This document shows, piece by piece, positions 17,389 through 25,148 of a DNA stretch of 64,000 nucleotides. The translations under genes were made by a program, and so were the position numbers. The notes beneath the pieces were generated by a model. It saw only the letters and a list, made by a program, of their open reading frames with translations. It was not told the DNA's origin and made no database searches. The stretch is from an uncultured Paracoccaceae bacterium (GTDB lineage: Bacteria > Pseudomonadota > Alphaproteobacteria > Rhodobacterales > Rhodobacteraceae): assembly GCA_947495795.1 (NCBI GenBank), contig CANMAI010000008.1, positions 124,001 to 188,000 on the forward strand, given 5' to 3'. Each line of letters begins with the position of its first letter. The first letter of the stretch is position 1.

Positions 17389-18147
17389 ATGATCCAACAC
17401 GAACCTGCCGCTTACTGCTACTTTCAGGATATCGAGCCGCGTCCTCCCCTGGACGCGGTTTTCCAGCGCGACTACCTCCTCTATGCGGTGCGCGGTGCGT
17501 TGCGCTTGAATGTGGACACCGCGAGTTGGCTGCTGCCACCGTCCTTCGCAGCTTGGATTCCAGCCGGAACCGCTGTCCGGATCGATCTCGACCGTCCCGT
17601 CACAAGTTGTTCGGTGCTGGCGCGCCCGAGCTTTTGCAAGGCGTTTCCACCCGCGACGAGCGTGTTCCAGATGTCCGCGCTTGCCCGGCACATGATCCGG
17701 CATTGTAGCGATTGGGGGCCGAACGGCGGCCACCCGGACGAGGCCGAAGGGTTCTTCAGTGCGCTTCTGGACGTCTGCGCAGGGCTTGTGCCACGGTCCG
17801 TCGATGTGCAGCGGCCTTACTCTGCCGATCCCGGCTTGCGGCGGGCGATCAAGTTCACAGAAGATCGACTGGCCAACAGCCTGACGGCCGGGGACGTTGC
17901 GCGTGCCGCCAACCTGTCGGAACGCACAATGCAACGGCGTTTCGCGGAGGATGTCGGCCTGTCATGGTCGCAGGTGCTGACCCGTGTCCGCATGATCCGC
18001 GCGGTCGAGCTGCTGTCCGAAGGTTCGATGTCGATCATCGAGATCGGTGCGGCTTGTGGGTTCAACTCTCTCAGCGCCTTCAACAAAGCATTTCGAGCAT
18101 TCGCGCAGACCACGCCGTCGGGGTATCGGAAATCGCTGCGGGAGTAA
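17389..18147 (+). CDS. AraC family transcriptional regulator
   Basis: The 252-residue protein has an N-terminal cupin-like sensor (LLYAVRGALRLNVDTASWLLPPSFAAWIPAGT) and a C-terminal double helix-turn-helix: LTAGDVARAANLSERTMQRRF and IIEIGAACGFNSLSAFNKAFRAF, ending TPSGYRKSL. It starts 3 bp after the ABM gene, so it probably regulates this small operon. Codon use differs slightly from the conserved neighbours. The ligand is unknown. No convincing operator dyad was found upstream of 16677. Confidence 0.92.
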   Translation: MIQHEPAAYCYFQDIEPRPPLDAVFQRDYLLYAVRGALRLNVDTASWLLPPSFAAWIPAGTAVRIDLDRPVTSCSVLARPSFCKAFPPATSVFQMSALARHMIRHCSDWGPNGGHPDEAEGFFSALLDVCAGLVPRSVDVQRPYSADPGLRRAIKFTEDRLANSLTAGDVARAANLSERTMQRRFAEDVGLSWSQVLTRVRMIRAVELLSEGSMSIIEIGAACGFNSLSAFNKAFRAFAQTTPSGYRKSLRE

Positions 18148-18697
18148 TTTGATGGCTAACGAGCGGTACGCGCTCAGCTATTTTAAATTTACCAGATACG
18201 AACCTAACGTCGAAAAATTCTGTGTCATGCGCCTTTGGCACAACCACATCTAGTTTTGGCAGGTTGTTGACCGTGGTCTGAAGAGCGGACGTTGATGCAT
18301 AGCGCAGCATTCAGCACTTTGGGCTCATTTGAGCCATTCGCCGCATAACGCGCGAGGGTCCGCTGAGCTGTCTGACTGACTGACCTTTTGGGTCAAGCTC
18401 GTGACGGAAAAGTCAAACATCTCTGACATTCAACTCCGAGAGCAACGAACGCGCGCCAGGAGGTTGGGCAATGCAGATGCTTTTAGAAACGCTTTACATG
18501 TGTGCGAAGGCCCCTCCGAGGTTCGGGAGACGGGCAACACCCACCGGCATCAAGGCAAGGCATCCAACAGGCAGCCCTCTCTCAAGTGCGAACCGCGAAA
18601 CAGGCCAAAGGTACCAAAGTTGCGGAAACACTGTGGCCACGGATCGCCAACAGCCCCTCTCTGGCCCTCGCCAATCAAACCGATTACCCTCAGCCCC
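18148..18697. other. 550-bp stretch without a recognisable gene
   Basis: No reading frame here has a credible start, ribosome site and family match. An open frame that continues into the DUF1684 gene runs through the second half, but its predicted protein is low-complexity and Arg/Pro/His-rich before the true start at 18698. Composition is mixed, with an AT-rich part around 18170-18260. I see no terminal inverted repeats, tRNA or transposase remnant. It may be degenerated DNA at the edge of the 16.5-18.1 kb accessory segment. Confidence 0.5.
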
Positions 18698-19351
18698 ATG
18701 CAAGCCGAACCCGCCTCCGAAGTACCTGCCCTTCAGCCCGGCCCCGCACCCTATCATCTCGCCGATTGGCGGCGGTGCGTGCAGGATCTCTACGCCGATC
18801 TCCGCCGCATGTCACCGCAGGAGGCACATGCGCATTGGCAGGCCACGCGCACCCATCTCTTCCGCCACCACCCGCTCTCCCCTCTGCCAGAAGCGGCGCG
18901 CGCCACCTTTCCCGGCCCGGAGATCTTCCCCTACGATCCGGCCCTCCGCTTCGCCGCCCATCTCACCGAAACGGAGGGCGCGCCCCTTGCATTCGATCTC
19001 GGCACCGATGGCCACATGCAGGCCCGCCCCCTGGCCATCGCAGATATCGGCCACCCTCTCACGCTCTACTGGATCACCGGCTACGGCGGCGGCCTCTTCC
19101 TGCCCTTCAGGGATGCAACCTCCGGCCGCGAAAGCTATGGCGGCGGCCGCTACCTCATAGATGCCATCAAGGGCGCCGATCTCGGCCTCGATACCACCGG
19201 CCGCCTCATCCTCGATTTCAATTTCGCCTACACTCCCTCCTGCGCCTGGAACCCGGCCTATACCTGCCCTCTCTCTCCGCCGGAAAACACGCTTCCCATC
19301 CCCATCCGCGCAGGCGAGAAAACACCCGGAGGCCAAAATGCGCAGCTATGA
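18698..19351 (+). CDS. DUF1684 family protein
   Basis: The 217-residue protein has the DUF1684 C-terminal signature: YGGGRYLIDAIKG, then DTTGRLILDFNFAYTPSCAWNPAYTCPLSPPENTLPIPIRAGE. The domain occurs widely as a conserved protein of unknown function. The ATG at 18698 gives the expected length; the longer open frame upstream lacks family similarity. The stop overlaps the start of the Tag-like glycosylase by 14 nt, so the two are translationally coupled. Confidence 0.85.
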   Translation: MQAEPASEVPALQPGPAPYHLADWRRCVQDLYADLRRMSPQEAHAHWQATRTHLFRHHPLSPLPEAARATFPGPEIFPYDPALRFAAHLTETEGAPLAFDLGTDGHMQARPLAIADIGHPLTLYWITGYGGGLFLPFRDATSGRESYGGGRYLIDAIKGADLGLDTTGRLILDFNFAYTPSCAWNPAYTCPLSPPENTLPIPIRAGEKTPGGQNAQL

Positions 19352-19997
19352 AGAGATCCACGCCATCGCGGCGGAGCGTCACCCGGACATAGCCGCGCAC
19401 CTCACACCGCCCGCCCCCCCGGAAGAACTCGCCAAAATCCCGGATGATCGCTGGCTCGCCGCGATGACCCGCGCGATCTTTCAGGCAGGCTTCAACTGGA
19501 AGGTCGTGGCCAACATGTGGCCCGGGTTTGAGGAGGCATTCTGGGGTTTCGATCCCGGCCGCGTAGCCTTGATGAATGACGACGATATCGAAGCCCTGAT
19601 CAAGGACAGGCGCATCGTCCGGCACGCCGCCAAGATCATGTCCACCCAGGCCAATGCCGCCCTCCTCACCGATCTCGCCCGAGAATACGGCAGCGCCGCA
19701 AAGGCCATCGCCGACTGGCCCGCCTCCGATTTCACGGGCCTCCTCGAGATGCTCAAGAAAAGGGGCTCCCGTCTGGGCGGCACCAGCGGTCAGTATTTCC
19801 TGCGCTCCATGGGCAAGGAAAGCTTCATCCTCTCTCGCGATGTCACGGCCCGCCTTATCGCGGAAGGCGTGGTGGATAAAGCCCCCACCTCCAAAACTGC
19901 GATGGCAGAGGTGCAGGCGGCCTTCAACACATGGGCCGCCCAGTCAGGCCGCTCCCTCACGGAAATAAGCCGCACCCTCGCACTCAGCACAGGGTAG
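19338..19997 (+). CDS. DNA-3-methyladenine glycosylase I-like (Tag family) protein
   Basis: The 219-residue protein matches the methyladenine glycosylase (Tag) family of the HhH superfamily: MTRAIFQAGFNWKVVANMWPGFEEAFWGFDP (about residues 45-75), DDDIEALIKDRRIVRHAAKI, then GGTSGQYFLRSMGKESFILSRDV. It would remove alkylated bases in repair. The N-terminal Cys/His residues of the E. coli Tag zinc snap are not visible, so it belongs to a divergent branch and the substrate is inferred. GGAGG at 19328-19332 selects the ATG at 19338, inside the end of the DUF1684 gene. Confidence 0.82.
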   Translation: MRSYEEIHAIAAERHPDIAAHLTPPAPPEELAKIPDDRWLAAMTRAIFQAGFNWKVVANMWPGFEEAFWGFDPGRVALMNDDDIEALIKDRRIVRHAAKIMSTQANAALLTDLAREYGSAAKAIADWPASDFTGLLEMLKKRGSRLGGTSGQYFLRSMGKESFILSRDVTARLIAEGVVDKAPTSKTAMAEVQAAFNTWAAQSGRSLTEISRTLALSTG

Positions 19998-20056
19998 AAA
20001 GAGGTGGCAATCCCGCACTCAAACCACCCATACTCCGCCAAAAAGGAGCAAGCCCC

Positions 20057-20293
20057 ATGAATTGCGTCTTCGTCCAACTCCAATGCGCCCCCGGCACCAC
20101 CTACAAGGTCGCCGAGGCCATCATGGATCGCGAGATCCACTCCGAACTCTACTCCACCTCCGGGCATTACGATCTCTTGCTCAAAGTCTACATCCCCGCC
20201 GATGAGGATGTGGGCAAATTCATCACGGGCCGCCTTCTCGATATCGAAGGCATCCAGCGCAGCCTCACTACGATGACGTTCAAGGCCTTCTGA
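20057..20293 (+). CDS. Stand-alone Lrp/AsnC effector-domain protein
   Basis: The 78-residue protein is only the RAM/AsnC ligand-binding domain: a first strand VFVQLQCAPGTTYKVAEAIMDRE, then ELYSTSGHYDLLLKVYIPADEDVGKFITGRLLDIEGIQRSLTTMTF. It lacks the helix-turn-helix of Lrp/AsnC regulators. Such free-standing domains form ring oligomers and may bind amino acids or modulate full-length Lrp proteins. AAGGAG ahead of the ATG at 20057 fixes the start. It lies 59 bp after the Tag-like gene on the same strand and may be read from the same transcript. Confidence 0.88.
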   Translation: MNCVFVQLQCAPGTTYKVAEAIMDREIHSELYSTSGHYDLLLKVYIPADEDVGKFITGRLLDIEGIQRSLTTMTFKAF

Positions 20294-20380
20294 ACGGCCG
20301 GCAAACGGGCTCACATCGCCCAGCCAAACCAGAAAAGACATGCCGCGCCAGCGGCTCCGCGAGATCAGCGGAAAATACGA

Positions 20381-20394
20381 TTGACCCTGATCAA
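20381..20394. promoter_or_regulatory. FNR/FnrL-like box upstream of the uspA-type gene
   Basis: TTGACCCTGATCAA matches the FNR consensus TTGAT-N4-ATCAA at nine of ten positions. If it were a class II site centred at -41.5, transcription would start near 20429, 25 bp before the ATG. A CCAGAG/CTCTGG dyad (20409-20428) lies just downstream. Universal stress genes are known FNR-type targets in several bacteria, so low-oxygen induction is likely. Confidence 0.6.
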
Positions 20395-20453
20395 GGCGCG
20401 TCGGTGCCCCAGAGGTTAACTTCTCTGGAAACAACCAAAAGCGGAGCGCATCC

Positions 20454-21296
20454 ATGGCCTATAAAACAATCCTCGCCATCCTGCCCACAGCAGAAACCGC
20501 CACAAACATTCTTCCCACCGCCGTCAGCCTTGCGGAAAATCACCTCGCGCATCTCACGGCAGTTCACATCCGCCAGCTCTACGAAGTCTATCCCGGCGGG
20601 CACGGCATGATCAGCCTCGATATCTACGAAAGCCTTCAGGAGGATGCCAAACGCCTCGCAAAGGAAACCAAGGATGTCTTCGATAAAGCCTCCGGCAAAA
20701 CCAACGCCGTCACCGAATGGCGCGAGGCTTCGGCCTACCTCTCCGGCATCCCCCGCAAACTGGTGGAATACGCCCTCCGCGCCGATCTCATCATCATGTC
20801 CGCCCGCGATGGCTGGTCCAATGATGAACTCAACACGTCCACGCTCCACGATGTCATCCTTGGCACGGGCCGTCCCGTCCTGATGCTGCCGGAAGGCGAT
20901 CTGCCCGACAATATCGGGCGCAACACGCTGCTCTGCTGGCAACCAACGCGCGAAGCCTCGATGGCAGCCCATAACGCGCTCCCCTTCCTCCAGGCCGCGG
21001 ATCTCACCACGATCCTTACCATCTCGAAAGAGCACAGCCGCAGTGCAGCGGATGAGACGGAAGGCCACGATCTCGCCACCATGCTCTCCCGGCACGATTG
21101 CAAAACGGAGGTCTGGCACCGCTCGCTCGAAGAGCCCACAATCGGCGCCCAGATCCTCAAGGAGGCCAGGATCAGCGGCACCGACCTCATCGTCATGGGG
21201 GCTTTCGGCCACAACCGCCTGCACGATATCTTCTTCACCGATGCCACGCGCGAGATCATGCACAAGACGCATATTCCGGTGCTGTTCTCGGCTTGA
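20454..21296 (+). CDS. Universal stress protein, tandem UspA domains
   Basis: The 280-residue protein has two Usp folds. The first starts YKTILAILPTAETATNILPTAVSLAE. The second starts near residue 160 and ends with TDLIVMGAFGHNRLHDIFFTDATREIMHKTHIPVLFSA, which carries the ATP-binding pattern G-x2-G-x9-G-(S/T) in a loose form (GAFGHNR). Tandem Usp proteins act in stress survival and low-oxygen persistence. GGAG lies 9 nt before the ATG. An FNR-like box is 60 bp upstream. A strong hairpin (21342-21378) follows the gene. Confidence 0.93.
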   Translation: MAYKTILAILPTAETATNILPTAVSLAENHLAHLTAVHIRQLYEVYPGGHGMISLDIYESLQEDAKRLAKETKDVFDKASGKTNAVTEWREASAYLSGIPRKLVEYALRADLIIMSARDGWSNDELNTSTLHDVILGTGRPVLMLPEGDLPDNIGRNTLLCWQPTREASMAAHNALPFLQAADLTTILTISKEHSRSAADETEGHDLATMLSRHDCKTEVWHRSLEEPTIGAQILKEARISGTDLIVMGAFGHNRLHDIFFTDATREIMHKTHIPVLFSA

Positions 21297-21341
21297 GCAG
21301 AGAGCCATACCTGAACTCGATAATTGCCCGGAACCAAGCCT

Positions 21342-21378
21342 AAGGAGCCGGGCAGGCAGGCACTGCCCGGCGCTCCTT
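21342..21378. terminator. Long GC-rich hairpin between convergent genes
   Basis: AAGGAGC and CGGGCAG pair with CTGCCCG and GCTCCTT around a 7-nt loop, with a 2-nt GC bulge on one side: 14 bp in all. It lies between the stops of the Usp gene (plus) and the Gfo gene (minus). No T-run follows on either strand, so it may be a factor-assisted stop or a 3' stabiliser. Confidence 0.5.
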
Positions 21379-21446
21379 GCGCTGGGTGCCATGTCTCGGC
21401 CTCGATAGAAATTCCTACTCCGTTTCCGGCGTTATGGCGTTACGCA

Positions 21447-22436
21447 TCACCCGCCAACATCCACCCAGCCCCCCGCCTCCCCGGCGCGGTAGATCGCATC
21501 AATGAAGCGCTGGTTCGCCCGGCTGTCCTCAAGGCTGTACACCGCGCCCTCTCCTGCCACGGCCCGCGCAAAAGCCTCCGCCTCCAGCACATACTGCCGC
21601 ACGCCCGGAAAGCGGAAGACCTCTTCCCCGCCCCGATGCTGATCATGCAGCGTCACCACATCTGCCCCGTAAAGCCCCGCGTTGAAGGGCGTCGCCACAC
21701 GGATCCACCCCGTCTCCCCGTGAAACACCATCTCCTGGCGCTGCGCCATCACAGTCGAGACGTAGAAACTCATGTCAAAATCACCGAAATCGGCCGTCAC
21801 GGAACTGTAGGTATCGGTGCCAAACTCCGCATCCCGCTCCACCTTCGCCGCCACGCGCACCGGCTCCGCCCCCGTCACGAAACGGGTTGTCACTGTCGGA
21901 TACACCCCGATATCCGGCAGCGCACCACCTCCAAGCTCCACCACATTGCGCATATTGGCCGCATCCCGGTTGAAGTAGGAAAACGCCCCCTGCACATGCC
22001 GCAGCCGCCCGATGGCCCCCTCCGCCAGCAACGCCTTCACCTTCAGCCATTGCGGATGATACGTCACCATGAACGCCTCCGAGATCACCACGCCATGCGC
22101 CTCCCGTGCCGCAATCAACGCATCGATCTCATCCGCCGCCAGCGCAATCGGCTTTTCGCAAAGCACATGCTTGCCCGCCGCGGCAGCCTTCAGGCTCCAC
22201 TCCACATGCTGAGAGGTCGGCAGCGGAATATACACCCCATCCACCTGATCGGAGGCCAGCAGGTCCTCGTAAGAGCCAAAGGCAAGTGGTATCCCGAACC
22301 GCCGCGCCACAGCCTCGGCGCGGGCCACATCCCGGCTGGCAATCGCACTCAGCACACCGTTTTCAGCATCCAGAAACGCCGGGATAAGATGCTCCCGCCC
22401 AATCTTTGCCGTTGATAAAACACCCCACCGAAACAT
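21447..22436 (-). CDS. Gfo/Idh/MocA family NAD(P)-dependent oxidoreductase
   Basis: The 329-residue protein has the N-terminal Rossmann fold ([20 protein letters not shown]), the family motif CEKPIAL with catalytic Lys at about residue 93, and the C-terminal [12 protein letters not shown] segment holding the conserved Asp and Tyr/His positions. Members oxidise sugars, inositols or dihydrodiols with NAD(P). The substrate here is unknown. The ATG at 22436 follows GGGGAGATG-type spacing and is preferred to an in-frame start at 22475. It is divergent from the hydroxypyruvate isomerase gene across 295 bp. Confidence 0.92.
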   Translation of the reverse strand: MFRWGVLSTAKIGREHLIPAFLDAENGVLSAIASRDVARAEAVARRFGIPLAFGSYEDLLASDQVDGVYIPLPTSQHVEWSLKAAAAGKHVLCEKPIALAADEIDALIAAREAHGVVISEAFMVTYHPQWLKVKALLAEGAIGRLRHVQGAFSYFNRDAANMRNVVELGGGALPDIGVYPTVTTRFVTGAEPVRVAAKVERDAEFGTDTYSSVTADFGDFDMSFYVSTVMAQRQEMVFHGETGWIRVATPFNAGLYGADVVTLHDQHRGGEEVFRFPGVRQYVLEAEAFARAVAGEGAVYSLEDSRANQRFIDAIYRAGEAGGWVDVGG

Positions 22437-22634
22437 CGCACATCTCCCCTCGTCGTTTTGGCCAAGTCTACACATTCCACCTGCGCCACCCAGCGCAAAT
22501 TGCCCGTGCCGTCATCCCGCCAAACTGTGTCCGAAACCCATTACCTCAGAAGTCATGAATTCCATTACCTTCGGCACCCGGTCAGGCCTTTTCGCCAGAA
22601 ACGGCCGATCTGCGGAAATTTTGCACTCCCTAAA

Positions 22635-22664
22635 CATTACCAAACCCGTACCAAACCCAGCTTT
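22635..22664. repeat. ACCAAACCC-type repeat, copy A
   Basis: The segment reads CATTACCAAACCC, then G, TACCAAACCC and AGCTTT. It recurs at 40782-40822 with one base change and an 11-nt insertion that adds a further TACC-type unit. Copy A lies in the divergent promoter region of the oxidoreductase and isomerase genes, and two more CATTACC units lie just upstream (near 22538 and 22560). Confidence 0.5.
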
Positions 22665-22731
22665 CGTTTTTGGTGGACAATCACGGGCCAAACCGCCTCT
22701 ATGCCGCCAGTCAAAAGAGGGGCTGTATCAC

Positions 22732-23499
22732 ATGAAATTCTCCGCCAATATCGGCTTTCTCTGGCAGGATCTGCCACTGGTAGAGCGTATTCACGCCGCC
22801 AAAGCCGCAGGGTTCGATGCCGTCGAAGCCCACTTCCCGTACGAGACACCAGCAGCGGAAGTGAAGGCAGCCCTCGCCGAAACCGGCTTCAAAATGCTCG
22901 GCATCAACACGCATCCCGGCGATCTTTCAGCAGGCGATTTCGGCCTCGCAGCCCTGCCCTCCCGCGTTACGGAAGCGCGGGAAGCGATAGATCAGGCCAT
23001 TGAATATGCAGAAGAAATCGGCGCAGGGGCTGTCCATGTCATGGCGGGGAAAAGCACAGGCGATGCAGCAGAGCCCGACACATTTCTCGACAATCTCACC
23101 TATGCGCTCCGCACCGCAGGCCGTGCAGGCGTCGACATTTTCATAGAGCCGATCAACACCCGCGATGTGCCGGGCTACTTCCTTCGCTCCCTCGAATCCG
23201 CCGCAGGCATCTGCCAGACGCTCGACAATCACCCCGGCCTCAAGATCATGTTCGATTGTTACCATCTGCAAATACTCGGCGGCGATCTCCTCACCCGCTA
23301 CAAGAACCACGCCTCGAAAATCGGCCATATCCAGATAGCCTCCGTCCCCGCCCGCGCAGAACCAGATAGCGGCGAGATCAACTACCCATGGCTTCTGCCC
23401 GCCCTGCAAGCCGCTGGATATGAAGGATTTTTCGGCGCAGAATACAAGCCGAAAGGCCGCATGGAAGAGGGGCTGGGCTGGCTCGAAACTTATAGATAG
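22732..23499 (+). CDS. hyi: Hydroxypyruvate isomerase-like TIM-barrel protein
   Basis: The 255-residue protein is a xylose-isomerase-like/AP-endonuclease-2 TIM barrel. Metal and substrate residues are seen in VEAHFPYE, GINTHPGD, IEPINTRDVPGYF, MFDCYHLQILGGD and FFGAEYKPKG. This is the pattern of hydroxypyruvate isomerase (Hyi), which interconverts hydroxypyruvate and tartronate semialdehyde in glyoxylate and glycerate metabolism. A glycerate 2-kinase of the same general pathway lies at 53.9 kb. The ATG at 22732 has AAGAGGGG upstream. It precedes pyrE by 63 bp on the same strand. Confidence 0.88.
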   Translation: MKFSANIGFLWQDLPLVERIHAAKAAGFDAVEAHFPYETPAAEVKAALAETGFKMLGINTHPGDLSAGDFGLAALPSRVTEAREAIDQAIEYAEEIGAGAVHVMAGKSTGDAAEPDTFLDNLTYALRTAGRAGVDIFIEPINTRDVPGYFLRSLESAAGICQTLDNHPGLKIMFDCYHLQILGGDLLTRYKNHASKIGHIQIASVPARAEPDSGEINYPWLLPALQAAGYEGFFGAEYKPKGRMEEGLGWLETYR

Positions 23500-23562
23500 G
23501 CATCTTGGCAGCGCTGCCAATTTCCCCTAAAGGGTCCAAAATCCAGCAAAAGGCGGCGCCCC

Positions 23563-24267
23563 ATGTTCTCCAACACATACCCCTCCGATGGCGAAATGGC
23601 CGCAATGACTGCCGCAATGCTGCTGGAAATCAAGGCCGTGCATTTCCGCGCAGACGAGCCCTACACATTCGCCTCTGGCCTCGCGAGCCCCGTCTACATA
23701 GATTGCCGCAAGCTCATTTCCCACCCCCGCATCCGGTCCGCACTCATGGATTTCGCGGTGGCCAAGGTCTTTCGCCGCGCAGGCTTCGAGGCGTTCGATG
23801 CCGTCGCCGGAGGCGAGACAGCGGGCATCCCCTTCGCCGCCTTCATGGCCGAACGTATGGGCCTGCCAATGCAATATGTTCGAAAAAAGCCAAAGGGTTA
23901 CGGGCGCGACGCGCAGATCGAGGGAGAGATTCACGAGGGCCAGCGCGTCCTTCTGGTGGAGGATCTCGCCACCGATGGCGGCTCCAAACTCCTCTTTGCA
24001 GAGGCCATTCGTAAAGCCGGTGCCACCTGCGATCACACGTCCGTGGTGTTCTACTACGACATCTTCAAGGACGGTATCGAGACGCTGGCGGAAAGCGGGC
24101 TGAAGCTGCACTATCTGGCAACATGGTGGGATGTTCTGAAAGCAGCACATGACAGCGGCCATTTCGATGCACGCACGCTTGCACAGGTGGAGGCATTCCT
24201 CAACGCGCCGCTTGAGTGGTCCCGCGAAAATGGCGGGGCATACAGTCTCGAAAAGTCAGAGGCCTGA
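23563..24267 (+). CDS. pyrE: Orotate phosphoribosyltransferase
   Basis: PyrE converts orotate and PRPP to OMP in de novo pyrimidine synthesis. The 234-residue protein has [18 protein letters not shown] (substrate loop), the flexible loop with [16 protein letters not shown], and the PRPP-binding motif [14 protein letters not shown] (about residues 129-142). The C-terminal extension of about 40 residues after the motif is usual in alphaproteobacteria. The ATG at 23563 follows a G-rich AAGGCGGCGCC segment. It is probably co-transcribed with hyi. Confidence 0.95.
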   Translation: MFSNTYPSDGEMAAMTAAMLLEIKAVHFRADEPYTFASGLASPVYIDCRKLISHPRIRSALMDFAVAKVFRRAGFEAFDAVAGGETAGIPFAAFMAERMGLPMQYVRKKPKGYGRDAQIEGEIHEGQRVLLVEDLATDGGSKLLFAEAIRKAGATCDHTSVVFYYDIFKDGIETLAESGLKLHYLATWWDVLKAAHDSGHFDARTLAQVEAFLNAPLEWSRENGGAYSLEKSEA

Positions 24268-24303
24268 AGCACTTACGGCGTTTCAGCCTGAAATTGAAGC
24301 GCT

Positions 24304-24852
24304 TCAGTAGGCGGACGGAAAAGTCAGCAAGGGCGCAATCTCCGCCCAAACCTCCGGCTCATCCCGTGCAATCTGCACCTCTTCCGGCTGAAAGCTTGAG
24401 CAAGCCACTCCATTTGCCCATATCTCACCCGGTTGTCCGAGCAAAACCCGCGTGTAACTCACCTGATCAAGATCGCGCGCCAAGGCCACGCCCCTCCGAT
24501 GCAAAAGCTGCTCCGCAGGCACCGGGTTGCTGCGCCCCGGCACGTGAACTGGCTGGCCGAGCGAGACAACCATATCCGCCTCGGGAAGCCCTTCACCCAA
24601 AGCCCCCGCCGATATGCGTACCGGCGTCAACTCCGGCCTTTGCCACAAGCTCTCCACACCGAACCGCAAATGCTGGGCCCAAAGAACATGAAAAAGCTCA
24701 CCACGCGGGCTCTCTAACTGATCACCCGCCTTAAGGTCCTCAATGGCCGTTCTGTTTCCGGCCACGACCACACTTGCGCCCGGGCCAATGAACATCGTCT
24801 CACAGCTTTCGTTCGTCCCGATTTCCGCTCGCTTCATATCGTCTCTCGGCAA
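24304..24852 (-). CDS. Short Hint-domain protein, degenerate N-terminus
   Basis: The 182-residue protein resembles the Hint (Hint_2) modules common in Rhodobacterales: GNRTAIEDLKAGDQLESPRGE, then WQRPELTPVRISAGALGEGLPEADMVVSLGQPV, where the last part usually reads LVSPQHRM. The canonical first-residue Cys motif (C-F-x-x-G-T) is altered to CETMFIGPGAS and the typical HR of the last block is lost, so autoprocessing is doubtful. A TTG at 24852 with GGAGG 6 nt upstream is the best start; ATG 24837 is the alternative. It is convergent with pyrE. Confidence 0.75.
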   Translation of the reverse strand: MPRDDMKRAEIGTNESCETMFIGPGASVVVAGNRTAIEDLKAGDQLESPRGELFHVLWAQHLRFGVESLWQRPELTPVRISAGALGEGLPEADMVVSLGQPVHVPGRSNPVPAEQLLHRRGVALARDLDQVSYTRVLLGQPGEIWANGVACSSFQPEEVQIARDEPEVWAEIAPLLTFPSAY

Positions 24853-24894
24853 TGTGTTCCTCCGGTATCAACCTTTGGTCAAAAATCACTCTTT

Positions 24895-24940
24895 CGCTGA
24901 AATACAGGGGGAAGACTGTTACATCGGATACTTTTCAGCG
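24895..24940. promoter_or_regulatory. Inverted repeat CGCTGAAA / TTTCAGCG
   Basis: A perfect 8-bp dyad separated by 30 bp lies in the 296-bp gap between the Hint gene and the cytochrome-cyclase-Crp cluster. The arms are placed as for a looping operator or a pair of half-sites. A 15-codon open frame with its own AGGA (ATG 24950, stop 24997) follows and might be a leader peptide. Confidence 0.3.
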
Positions 24941-25049
24941 AGGATACACATGAAACCGTTTCGCCACCGATTGCAGCGTATTGATTTCCAAGCTTAAGTT
25001 TTTCGCAGGCCATCACCGCGCTTTCAATTGGGGGCGGAGTACGTCACAA

Positions 25050-25061
25050 AATACGCGTATT
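25050..25061. promoter_or_regulatory. 12-bp palindrome upstream of the cytochrome gene
   Basis: AATACGCGTATT is a perfect palindrome 88 bp before the cytochrome start, in otherwise AT-rich upstream DNA. It could be an operator for the cluster, for example for the Crp/Fnr protein encoded at 29419, though it does not resemble TGTGA-N6-TCACA. Confidence 0.3.
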
Positions 25062-25148
25062 CTGATTTTAGGTGCTAAAGCGTTGATAAGGTATTCGAAT
25101 CTACCGAAACATCGCAATATGTGGGTGATTTTAGGGGGGAGCAATTCC

